64,000 bases of DNA from Bacteroidales bacterium (GTDB lineage Bacteria > Bacteroidota > Bacteroidia > Bacteroidales > UBA932), in assembly GCA_017428245.1 (NCBI GenBank), contig JAFRRF010000003.1, forward strand, positions 1 to 64,000, written 5' to 3'. A program made the translations under genes and the position numbers. Below, piece by piece: positions 27,115 to 34,978 of the stretch. Every line of letters begins with the position of its first letter. Within the stretch, counting starts at the first letter, position 1. The notes beneath the pieces are model-generated. The model was not told where the DNA came from, made no database searches, and saw only the letters and a program-made list of their open reading frames with translations.

Positions 27115-27639
27115 TTATTTCAGGTATTCTTCGTCACGGACGAGGACTTTTTCGATGCGTCCGACGTAGAGGGTGTGGAAGTCGCGATGGGGGTAGTTGT
27201 TTTCGAGGATGGACGGGTCGAGGAAGCCGGATTCCTGCAGCTGGGCGTGGTAAACCTTGCGGCAGATCAGGACCAGTTTGGCCTGGGCGAAATAGACGGA
27301 GTTGTCAGCATAGACGGGGGTCAGGCCGGTCTTGGCGATTTTGTCTTCGTCACGGCCGGAGACGCTGCCGAGGTACCCCATCTGAGACTTGAAAGACGCA
27401 TCCATGACGCAGAGCGTGAAATGGTCTTCGCGATCGACGAATTGCTTGGTGTAGCGCGACGGACGGATGTATACCACGGCCGTCGGGTCGTCGTGGCCCC
27501 ACAATGAGCCGAGGTGTCCCCAGGAGGCAGTCATAGTGTTGCATCCCGTCTGCGGGTTGCCGGCGGTGATGAGCATCCATTCGTCACCGACGAGAGTGAA
27601 CGGATTGAAGCGCAAATCCTTGTAGTCGATCTCTTTCAT
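27115..27639 (-). CDS. Flavin reductase-family protein
   Basis: A 174-residue FMN-binding split-barrel protein of the flavin reductase-like group. The start MKEIDYKDLRFNPFTLVGDEWMLITAG and the segment NTMTASWGHLGSLW (flavin-phosphate-binding region) are typical of the Bacteroidota members, as is AVVYIRPSRYTKQF. No signal peptide, so cytoplasmic. It would bind FMN and either reduce free flavin or serve a partner oxidoreductase. It is separated from the GH43-CE15 gene by 87 bases with a strong hairpin, so it is probably a separate unit. Confidence 0.88.
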   Translation of the reverse strand: MKEIDYKDLRFNPFTLVGDEWMLITAGNPQTGCNTMTASWGHLGSLWGHDDPTAVVYIRPSRYTKQFVDREDHFTLCVMDASFKSQMGYLGSVSGRDEDKIAKTGLTPVYADNSVYFAQAKLVLICRKVYHAQLQESGFLDPSILENNYPHRDFHTLYVGRIEKVLVRDEEYLK

Positions 27640-27687
27640 GTATGATTATCGTTTTATAAATTGTTTTTTATCAATGGATTGCTGAAA

Positions 27688-27715
27688 TCTTTCTGTTCCG
27701 GCGGGGACAGAAAGA
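27688..27715. terminator. Hairpin downstream of the GH43-CE15 operon
   Basis: Nine-base perfect arms TCTTTCTGT (27688-27696) and ACAGAAAGA (27707-27715), extendable by three pairs including one G-U, enclose a GC-rich loop. It begins 12 bases after the end of the minus-strand GH43-CE15 gene. Only a short T-run follows on that strand, so termination may be partial. Confidence 0.5.
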
Positions 27716-27726
27716 GCGGGAAACGG

Positions 27727-30621
27727 TTAAAGGAGGCGGTCGGCGAAGTCGAGGTATTGCTGCCAGTCGTAGAGGAGGATTTCGTGCTTGCCGGCACGGA
27801 TGTGGTGGCCGGTGCGGCCCTTGGTCTGCGGGGTTTCGACGGGCGGAAGCTGAGGGTCGGTGAAGGTGTCGAAGCCGTAGAGACGGTAGACCGGCGAGGC
27901 GGCGATGAGCGAGAGATACTCACCGTAGGGGTCGGACCAGCGGTCCTCACTGCCGCTTTCGATATATAGCGGGCGCGGGGCGATGAGGGCCAGGAGTTCG
28001 TGCTGGTCGAAGGGCATCTCCGATTCGTTGTCGCCGTAGCGGTGGAAGTTGCCGCAATACCAATGCGGGAAACGGATGTTGATGCGGCGGAGGGTTTCGC
28101 CGTAACGGCGGCGGGAAAGCGCCGCACCGCCGCAGCCGGAGGCATTGGAGATGACCATCGCGAAGCGGGGGTCGCGGGCGCCGGCCCATAAGGCGGCCTT
28201 CCCCATTCGGGAATGGCCGAAGACCGCCACGCGGTCGCCGGCAATGTCAGGATCCTTCTGCAGATAGTCCAGCGCGCGGGAAAGGCCCCAGGCCCAGGCC
28301 GCCAGAGTGCCCCAGTCACTGTCCGAACGCAGCTCAGGTCCGAGCAGGCCATGGACACCGTTGCGGAAGCCGTCGTCAACGTCGGGGTCGACATCTTCGC
28401 AGCAGAAGGTGGCTACGGCGTAGCCGCGCCCGAGGATGGTCTCGATGGGCCAGCGCTGCGACTGGGAGCCGCGGGGGTCGAGCTTGAAATCGGTACGGTA
28501 GCGGGAGATGTCGGGCATCGAGACACCCGGATCGGCCGATGTAGTATGGTTGCCGAAAAAGTTGATGCCCAGGAAACAGGGAGCCGGCGCCCGGCGTTTG
28601 AGCGAGGAGCCGGGCTGCCTGTTGGGGACATATAGCAGCAGCGTCAGATATTCCGTTTCGGCTTCGTCGAAACAGACTTTCACCTCCTTGCGGGTCGCCA
28701 GGCCGTCGAAGGCCGACGGATCTTCCGACAAGAGACGGAAATGCAACGCGGCCGGCTCCTCCGGAGCAATGCCGTACATCTGTTCCTCAAAGAGTTTGAG
28801 CAACTCCGGCCGACGTTGTTTTTCCCAGGTCCTGACGTCCTTTACCGGCTTGCCGTTCGAGAGCCGCAGCAATTCGGGCAATTCGTATTCGGGAACCTTC
28901 GCTTCGTCATAGTTGAACCCTTCCAGCGGATCAAATTCCGGAACGACCCGCAGGTCGAGGATGTCAAGCCAGCCGGCGTCGTTCTTCGAGGCATAACGGT
29001 TGCAGAAAAAACCGAATTTGGATCCGATCCACTGCTCCGGCCTGGCTGTAAAAGGCAAGCCGGCTTCAGCATATTGTTTCCCGTCCAGACTATAAAAGAA
29101 ACGGCAGATGGCATCGGGAACAGGTATCGTGACTACGTCGGAAGATGTGGTCGAGGGATTCTTCGCACGGACCTCCAGACGAACCCATAACGTCGCTTCG
29201 CGGTTTCCGTCGTACGGAATCCAGGCGGTTTCTTCTTCAACTTCATCCACTACATTGCCATCCTCCGGACGGCTGACGAAAAAATGCAGCCGGGCACCCT
29301 CCCCGGCGGACTCCAGGTTGAAACCCGCCAGTTCGTCGCCGGAAACGAGGAAGCCCGCCGATTCCTGCCTTTCGTCCAGTTGGGGATTGGGATGGAACAC
29401 GAGTTTAGCCGCAACGAAAAAGCGTTCGGCCGGGAATTTCCGCAACAGCAGATTCTTCATCTGCCGCCAATCCGGCCACTTATGCGCCTGCTCCACCGAA
29501 TACAGCCGGATTCCTCCTTCCGGCAGGGCATAATGCCAATACGGAGAGGGAACGGCGGGGTACTGCCAATCTAGAGGCAGGCCGTAGGGGCCGGTAGATG
29601 CCCGGTCGGAGCCGGGCATGACGTCAGAGCCGGGCATGACGCCGGCGGCGGTCGGGACGGCATTCGGGATGCCATAGGGAGCTCTCCAGGATCTGACGGG
29701 TTGGCCGACGCCGTCGCCGTCGGGGTCTTCGCCGATCAGCGGCCAACCGTCATCAAGCCAGGTCATCGGCTGGAGATGGACGATTCGTCCGTAGGCTCCC
29801 TTGTCCTGGAAATGGAGGAACCAGCTTTCACCGGAAGGCGTTTCCACCCAGCCGCCCTGGTGCGGACCGTTGATCGTGCCCGGGGCGGATGCCATCACGA
29901 TGCGCTCCTCATAGGGGCCGAGAGGATGGCGGGAGCGCAGCACGGTCTGCCATCCGGTCTTGACACCGCCGGCCGGAGCGAAAATGTAAAAATATCCGTC
30001 CCGCTTGTAGAACTTCGTCCCTTCAATCGTGGGCTGCGTGCGGTGCCCGTCATAGACGATGCGCGACGGGCCCAGCAGACGCGTCCCGTCGGGACTCATC
30101 GGAGCCACGAACACTACGCTTTTATTGCCGGCGCGGGAGCCGGCCGCTGCGTGCGACAGCCAGGCGCGGCCGTCTTCGTCCCAGAGCGGGCAGGGGTCGA
30201 TGAAGCCTTTGGCACGGACCACCCAGACGGGATCTTCCCAACGGCCGCACGGATCCTGCGTCCGGACCATGAATATACCCCGGTCGGGATCGCCGCAGAA
30301 GATGTAGAACCAGCCGTCGTGATAGCGGATTGACGGGGCCCAGACGCCGTTGGCATGCTGGACCGAAGTAAGGAAATCCTCCTCATAACCGGTCAGCGCC
30401 GCCCCGACCGGCGTCCAGTTCACCAGGTCGCGTGAATGCAGAACCGGCAGCCCCGGAAAGCAGTTGAACGACGAAGCCGTCATATAGTAGTCCTCCCCCA
30501 CCCGGCACACGTCGGGATCGCTGTAATCCAAGTGAAGGACCGGATTGAAATAGCGGATCTGCGCCCCTGCGGAGACAGAAAACGCGAACGTCAGGACCAG
30601 CAGGGACAGGAGGCGTTTCAT
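27727..30621 (-). CDS. Bifunctional GH43 glycosidase / CE15 glucuronoyl esterase fusion
   Basis: A 964-residue exported protein (signal about 1-20). Residues about 22-325 are a GH43 five-bladed propeller with catalytic Asp35 (YSDPD), Asp142 (FIDPCPLWDEDG) and Glu200 (TIEGTKFYKRDGYFYIFAP). About 345-560 is the C-terminal beta-sandwich common in GH43 xylosidases. About 565-964 is an alpha/beta hydrolase of the CE15 glucuronoyl esterase type, with nucleophile Ser804 in GHSRMGKAALWAGARD and His in RAGKHEILLYDW. CE15 cuts lignin-glucuronoxylan ester bonds; GH43 would remove xylose or arabinose. The linker (about 326-345) holds an in-frame repeat insertion (29598-29641). Its ATGA overlap with the EamA permease gene indicates one operon. 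Confidence 0.9.
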   Translation of the reverse strand: MKRLLSLLVLTFAFSVSAGAQIRYFNPVLHLDYSDPDVCRVGEDYYMTASSFNCFPGLPVLHSRDLVNWTPVGAALTGYEEDFLTSVQHANGVWAPSIRYHDGWFYIFCGDPDRGIFMVRTQDPCGRWEDPVWVVRAKGFIDPCPLWDEDGRAWLSHAAAGSRAGNKSVVFVAPMSPDGTRLLGPSRIVYDGHRTQPTIEGTKFYKRDGYFYIFAPAGGVKTGWQTVLRSRHPLGPYEERIVMASAPGTINGPHQGGWVETPSGESWFLHFQDKGAYGRIVHLQPMTWLDDGWPLIGEDPDGDGVGQPVRSWRAPYGIPNAVPTAAGVMPGSDVMPGSDRASTGPYGLPLDWQYPAVPSPYWHYALPEGGIRLYSVEQAHKWPDWRQMKNLLLRKFPAERFFVAAKLVFHPNPQLDERQESAGFLVSGDELAGFNLESAGEGARLHFFVSRPEDGNVVDEVEEETAWIPYDGNREATLWVRLEVRAKNPSTTSSDVVTIPVPDAICRFFYSLDGKQYAEAGLPFTARPEQWIGSKFGFFCNRYASKNDAGWLDILDLRVVPEFDPLEGFNYDEAKVPEYELPELLRLSNGKPVKDVRTWEKQRRPELLKLFEEQMYGIAPEEPAALHFRLLSEDPSAFDGLATRKEVKVCFDEAETEYLTLLLYVPNRQPGSSLKRRAPAPCFLGINFFGNHTTSADPGVSMPDISRYRTDFKLDPRGSQSQRWPIETILGRGYAVATFCCEDVDPDVDDGFRNGVHGLLGPELRSDSDWGTLAAWAWGLSRALDYLQKDPDIAGDRVAVFGHSRMGKAALWAGARDPRFAMVISNASGCGGAALSRRRYGETLRRINIRFPHWYCGNFHRYGDNESEMPFDQHELLALIAPRPLYIESGSEDRWSDPYGEYLSLIAASPVYRLYGFDTFTDPQLPPVETPQTKGRTGHHIRAGKHEILLYDWQQYLDFADRLL
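29598..29641. repeat. In-frame palindrome with 18-bp duplication inside the GH43-CE15 gene
   Basis: Arms ATGCCCGG and CCGGGCAT enclose TCGGAG at 29598-29619. The 18-base unit TCGGAGCCGGGCATGACG (29606-29623) is repeated at 29624-29641 with one change. It encodes the duplicated MPGSDV in the linker between propeller and beta-sandwich. The design matches the uxaA insertion: palindrome, TGACG tail and 18-base unit. Confidence 0.75.
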
Positions 30622-31517
30622 CGGGAACTGAACACCAGGATCGTCATGGCGATAAGCAGGATCAGCAGCGCAAGACCCTTCGAACGCAGGTTCTTCTCCT
30701 TGAACAGGATGGCGCCGAAGACGAAGGTGATGATCACCGAACTGCGGCGCAGCATCGAGACGACCGACAGCATCGAACCGGAGCTGTGGAGCGAGAGGAA
30801 GTACAGGAAATCCGACGCCGTGATGAAGAGGGCGATGAGCCAGATGGCCCAGTCGTGCTTATAGGGCTGATAGTAACTCCGCTTGGCGAAACGCCCGAAG
30901 AGGACGATGGCCGCCATGATCAGCGCTATGTAGAAATTGCACCAGCCCTGGACGAACATCGGTTCCATCGACGCCATCAGGTGTTTGTCGATCAGTGCGC
31001 TGATCACGCCCGTGATGACGGCGACCCACATACAGAAGATCCATTTGTTGCGGACGAAATCCACCCCTTCCTTTTTGCTCGTATGTCCCAGCAGCCACAG
31101 GGCGAACATCGCGATGATGATGGCCACCCACTGCCACAGGTTCAGCCGCTCACCGAAGATCAGAATAGAGCCGATGAGCACGAATACGGGCCGGGAGGCC
31201 TTGATCGTACCCGCCGTCGTGATGGGCAGGTTCTTGAGGCCCATCAGACCCGTGATCCACGATACCGACACGATGGCCGACTTGAGCAGCACCAGCAAAT
31301 GGTCGCGGAGACTGCCCCGCGACACGTCGAACACCGTGCCTTCGAACCAGCCTGTCCCGAAAGCCGAGGCAATGATGAAAGGCGACAGCAGGACGGTCGA
31401 AAGGGCCGTCGCATAAAGGAGAATGTGAAGGACGTCGTTGCGGGTCGAAGCCTGTTTCTTGAAGACGTCGTAGATACCCAGCAGAATGGCGGAACCAACC
31501 GCAGCCCAGAGCCACAT
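30618..31517 (-). CDS. EamA/DMT-superfamily permease
   Basis: A 299-residue membrane protein with about ten predicted helices in two EamA-type repeats; the first repeat ends near LWQWVAIIIAMFALWLLGH. Drug/metabolite transporters move small metabolites across the inner membrane, and the substrate cannot be assigned. It lies 17 bases after the TPR gene and overlaps the GH43-CE15 gene by ATGA, so it might export or import a sugar or aromatic product, but the link is only positional. Confidence 0.85.
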   Translation of the reverse strand: MWLWAAVGSAILLGIYDVFKKQASTRNDVLHILLYATALSTVLLSPFIIASAFGTGWFEGTVFDVSRGSLRDHLLVLLKSAIVSVSWITGLMGLKNLPITTAGTIKASRPVFVLIGSILIFGERLNLWQWVAIIIAMFALWLLGHTSKKEGVDFVRNKWIFCMWVAVITGVISALIDKHLMASMEPMFVQGWCNFYIALIMAAIVLFGRFAKRSYYQPYKHDWAIWLIALFITASDFLYFLSLHSSGSMLSVVSMLRRSSVIITFVFGAILFKEKNLRSKGLALLILLIAMTILVFSSR

Positions 31518-31534
31518 AGCAGTAGATGATAAGT

Positions 31535-33529
31535 TTAGAGTTCTTCTTCGGATTTACAGTATTTTTTGATGACGCTGTAGGCATCCTGGATGCCCAGCTC
31601 GCCGGCCGTACTCAGGTCGATGCATCCTTTTTCCTTGTCTTTCAGATAGATCAGCACAAGGCCCCGATTATAGAAGGCTTCGCCGATATAAGGGAAAATG
31701 TCGATGGCCCGGCTGTACTGCACGATGGCTTCGGGCAGGTCGTTCGACAGGCAGTACAGGTTTCCGAGATTATAGTAAGTATAAGGGAATTCTGGATTGA
31801 GCTCGGCCGCCCGGGTCATATCGTGGATGGCCGGGGTATAGTCGTAGCTGCGGGTCACCTGGTCCTGCACACGGGTCTTGACAGTGTTTGAATTGTCGAG
31901 GGTGAGCACCTGTACATTGTTTTCGATCGAGGAGATGAAATCGATCATCTCGGCCTGCAGCGCTCCGCGGTTGATGTAGTAGAAGAAGGTCTCGGGCGAT
32001 TTCCCGATGGCCTCGTCATAACAGACCAGGGCCGTATTGAACTGACGGTTCTCCGCCTCGACCAGGGCCTTGGCGAACAGGTTCTCGCTGCTGCGGTCGG
32101 CACGTATGCTGCGGTTCACCGCTTCGCGTGCGCGGACCGGGTCGCGCAGCGTGGACTTCGGGTCGGCCGTGAACTTCACGGCCAGCGGACTCTTTGCGAT
32201 GAATGCGTCGAGCACGGCATCCTCGACCTTGCGGGAGATCGACGAGTATCCCGCCACGCTGTCGGCCGGCTGCACCTTATAGAGCGGTTTGAGACGGATG
32301 TCCACATCGCGGTACTGCAACAGTTCGTTGTCGAAATCCTTCTTCGCGAAATCGGCGTCAAGGGCAAGCAGGCGGTCGTATTTGCGGGCAGTGTCGGCAA
32401 AGGCGGCATGCCCGGTCGAATCGGCCGTCATCGCCTGGTATTCACGGACTTTTCGCTGGGCGATGTCATAATCCTGCTTCGCCGAGGTGAACTGTCCGAG
32501 CTGGCTCTTGGCATACGAACGGTTCATATAGGCCTTGGCGAAGTCGGGATACAGGTTGATGGCCTGCGAATAGTCGTCCATCGCATCGCGATAGCGGCCC
32601 AGTTCCATAAACACGGCGGCACGGTTGAAATAGGCCAGCACGTTGTTGGGATTGATGTTGAGCACGCGGTCGTAATCGTCCAGCGCAGCGCGGTAATCCC
32701 CGACCTGGGCATAGATCAGAGCCCGGTTGTAGAGCGTAAGCGCATTGCCCGGCTCCTCATCCAGCACACGGTTGAGATCCGCAAGAGCACCGGCGATGTC
32801 CCGTTTGTCATACTTCAGTATGGCCCGGTTGAAAAAGGCGTAGGTATTGGTGCTGTCGAGACGCAGGGCCACGTCGAGGTCCTGGATGGCAGCATCGGTC
32901 TTCTCCTGCATCGCATAGACGCGTGAACGGCGCACATAGCCTTCCGGATCGAAGCGGTTGAGTGAAATGGCCTTGTTGTAATCTTCCAGCGCCTTGACCG
33001 TATCGTTCAGATAGAGATAACAGGCTCCCCTGTTGAGATAGGCGTCGCCTTCCCTGGGCTGTTTCCGGATAAACGTATTGAAATCCTTGACCGCCTTGTC
33101 GAACTGCTGCGAGAGGAAATAGGTCACGCCCCGGCTGAAATAGAGGCCGGTGTAACCCGGCCGCAGGTCGACGGCCTCCTCCAGGTCCTTGAGCGCATCG
33201 TCGTACTTTCCGATGCGGCTCAACGTGATGGCGCGGTAGTGGTAGGCCGGCGTATAAATCGGATTGAAGTGCAGCGTACGGTCGAAGTCACGCTGCGCCC
33301 CCACGAAATCGCCAAGATTATATTTGGCGATGCCGCGGAAGAAATAGGCCTCGTAAATCGTGCTGTCGAGATGGGCCAGGATGTTGAAACTCTCGATGGC
33401 CTGGGCATATTTCCCGTCGATGAGCGACTGCCGGCCATTATAATAGAAATGGTCGAGGTCGTACTGGGCACGTGCTGTCCCCAGGGAAACAACCAGCAGC
33501 AGGAGGATAATGAAGCCCTTTTTGAACAT
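31535..33529 (-). CDS. Exported TPR-repeat protein
   Basis: A 664-residue protein with signal peptide MFKKGFIILLLLVVSLGTARAQ, then at least ten tetratricopeptide repeats (repeated blocks such as AYFNRAAVFMELGRYRDAMDDYSQAI and AFFNRAILKYDKRDIAGALADLNRVL, shown here in part). A central helical insert without clear TPRs spans about 370-520, and further TPRs follow to the C-terminus. It is probably a periplasmic or outer-membrane-facing scaffold. The start is placed at MFKKGF and not 60 bases upstream, because only this gives an N-terminal signal and because a -7 element overlaps the longer start. Confidence 0.88.
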   Translation of the reverse strand: MFKKGFIILLLLVVSLGTARAQYDLDHFYYNGRQSLIDGKYAQAIESFNILAHLDSTIYEAYFFRGIAKYNLGDFVGAQRDFDRTLHFNPIYTPAYHYRAITLSRIGKYDDALKDLEEAVDLRPGYTGLYFSRGVTYFLSQQFDKAVKDFNTFIRKQPREGDAYLNRGACYLYLNDTVKALEDYNKAISLNRFDPEGYVRRSRVYAMQEKTDAAIQDLDVALRLDSTNTYAFFNRAILKYDKRDIAGALADLNRVLDEEPGNALTLYNRALIYAQVGDYRAALDDYDRVLNINPNNVLAYFNRAAVFMELGRYRDAMDDYSQAINLYPDFAKAYMNRSYAKSQLGQFTSAKQDYDIAQRKVREYQAMTADSTGHAAFADTARKYDRLLALDADFAKKDFDNELLQYRDVDIRLKPLYKVQPADSVAGYSSISRKVEDAVLDAFIAKSPLAVKFTADPKSTLRDPVRAREAVNRSIRADRSSENLFAKALVEAENRQFNTALVCYDEAIGKSPETFFYYINRGALQAEMIDFISSIENNVQVLTLDNSNTVKTRVQDQVTRSYDYTPAIHDMTRAAELNPEFPYTYYNLGNLYCLSNDLPEAIVQYSRAIDIFPYIGEAFYNRGLVLIYLKDKEKGCIDLSTAGELGIQDAYSVIKKYCKSEEEL

Positions 33530-33551
33530 CTTCGCAAAATTACTATTTTTG
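33521..33551 (+). promoter_or_regulatory. Promoter of the M28-like peptidase
   Basis: TTTG at 33521-33524 and TATTTTTG at 33544-33551 are separated by 19 bases, an exact fit to the Bacteroidota -33/-7 pattern. The peptidase ATG is 18 bases downstream. Confidence 0.55.
33535..33542 (-). promoter_or_regulatory. -7 element upstream of the TPR gene
   Basis: TAATTTTG on the minus strand matches TAnnTTTG. It ends only six bases from the TPR start codon, so transcripts from it would be nearly leaderless. It lies next to the plus-strand element at 33544-33551. Confidence 0.35.
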
Positions 33552-33569
33552 CGCAGCAATTGAAAGCAA

Positions 33570-34532
33570 ATGAATAAAAGTTGTGCCATTCTGTCCCTGC
33601 TCGTGTTCTTCCTGATTCTTCAGGTTCCGCAAGCGTCCGCGCAGTGGCGCCGGAGCGGCTATGAGAATGTCGTCGGCGTCGCGCAGCAGGAGGCGATGCT
33701 CGAATACCTGGCACATCCGCTGACAGAAGGCCGCGCCTCAGGAACCAGGGGCAAGGAACTGGCCGAACACTTCCTCGTGGAGCAGTTCCGTGCCGCCGGA
33801 CTCAAGCCCTGGCACTGGAACTATACGCAGAGTTTCCGCCATGCGGATTCCATAGCCGTGCGCAATGTGGTGGGCCTGCTGCCTGCCCTCGAACCCAGCG
33901 ACGAGTATATCATCATAGGCGCCCACTACGACCATCTTGGCCGACTGGGCCATACTGTCTATCCCGGAGCCGACGACAATGCCTCCGGCGTCACGGCCCT
34001 GCTTTCCCTGGCCCGTATGTTCTGTGCGATGAAGGCCGACGGGATCGGGCCCCGCAAGAACCTGCTGTTCGTGGCTTTCGACGGAAAGGAACTCGACCTG
34101 GCGGGCAGCCGCTATTTCGTCAGGCACCTCGACATCCCAAAAGAGAGTATCACCGCGATGGTCAATATCGACATGCTGGGGACCGACCTGGTGCCTCCGC
34201 GCCGCAACCGCGAGTATCTCATCGTCCTGGGCGAGAACACCCTGCCCGACAGTTATCAGGGCTACCTGTCGTACATCTGTTCACGGACGCTCTACAAGAT
34301 GGATCTCGACCTGACCTTCTACGGCAGCCGGAATTTCGCCAAGATGATGTATGAAAGCAGCGACCAACACCCGTTTGCACGGGCCGGCATCCCTGCCGTG
34401 CTCTTCACCTCGGCTTTCCACGAACACACCTACAAGAAAACCGATACGCCGGCCATCATCGACTATCCGCTCCTGCGCAAACGCACGCAGGTGATCTTCC
34501 AGTTCGTCAACCGTCTTTGCGCCGCGAATTGA
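33570..34532 (+). CDS. M28-family peptidase-like protein with altered active site
   Basis: A 320-residue exported protein (signal about 1-24, ending QASAQ) with the M28 zinc-aminopeptidase fold. Zinc ligands fit His119 (IIGAHYDHLG), Asp135 (GADDNASG), Glu174, Asp in NIDMLG and a late His in FHEHTYKKTDT. The usual Glu-Glu pair reads Lys173-Glu174 (FDGKELDLAGS), so the normal catalytic general base is replaced by Lys. The protein may be a weak or inactive hydrolase, or may use another residue. It is divergent from the TPR gene and its 3' end overlaps the next, convergent gene by 26 bases. Confidence 0.87.
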   Translation: MNKSCAILSLLVFFLILQVPQASAQWRRSGYENVVGVAQQEAMLEYLAHPLTEGRASGTRGKELAEHFLVEQFRAAGLKPWHWNYTQSFRHADSIAVRNVVGLLPALEPSDEYIIIGAHYDHLGRLGHTVYPGADDNASGVTALLSLARMFCAMKADGIGPRKNLLFVAFDGKELDLAGSRYFVRHLDIPKESITAMVNIDMLGTDLVPPRRNREYLIVLGENTLPDSYQGYLSYICSRTLYKMDLDLTFYGSRNFAKMMYESSDQHPFARAGIPAVLFTSAFHEHTYKKTDTPAIIDYPLLRKRTQVIFQFVNRLCAAN

Positions 34533-34962
34533 GGGCGCGTGCGATACGCTGCGCGGTCCCTTCGTCGGCGGCCATCTTGACGGCGACAGCCAGCAGGATG
34601 ACGGCCATTAGCGGGAAGAACGCTCCGACGGAAAGAGTATAGACCGATGACATCCGCAGGCCGGTCTGCAGTTTCGTGGTGAAAAAATCGACGAGGATCC
34701 AGGCTTGGAAGCCCAGCAGCACGAACGCGTTGGTCAGGGCGATGAATACCTGGTGGAACGGATTCTTCGCTGCGAGCAGCGTCACGTCGGAAAGGATGAA
34801 CGACAGGACGATGAAAAGGATATAGACAAGCCTGTCCACAAAACGGACGTCATACGACTGTCCCGTCTCGGGATTCACGGCGTGACAGACATTCAGGCCC
34901 AAAAGGACGATGATCAGCAGCGCAGCGGCGGCAATCAGCCAGTTGTGAGGTTTCTTCCACAT
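34507..34962 (-). CDS. Small membrane protein of unknown function
   Basis: A 151-residue protein with about four hydrophobic helices (NWLIAAAALLIIVLLGLN, LVYILFIVLSFILSDVTLL, AFVLLGFQAWILVDFF, FFPLMAVILLAVAVKMA). I do not recognise the family. The start MWKKPHNWLIA is preferred because the longer frame adds a non-hydrophobic, basic stretch overlapping the fucosidase gene's end. It follows GH29 by 16 bases, suggesting one transcript, and overlaps the convergent peptidase gene tail-to-tail by 26 bases. Confidence 0.7.
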   Translation of the reverse strand: MWKKPHNWLIAAAALLIIVLLGLNVCHAVNPETGQSYDVRFVDRLVYILFIVLSFILSDVTLLAAKNPFHQVFIALTNAFVLLGFQAWILVDFFTTKLQTGLRMSSVYTLSVGAFFPLMAVILLAVAVKMAADEGTAQRIARALNSRRKDG

Positions 34963-34978
34963 AGTGACGCAAAGATAA

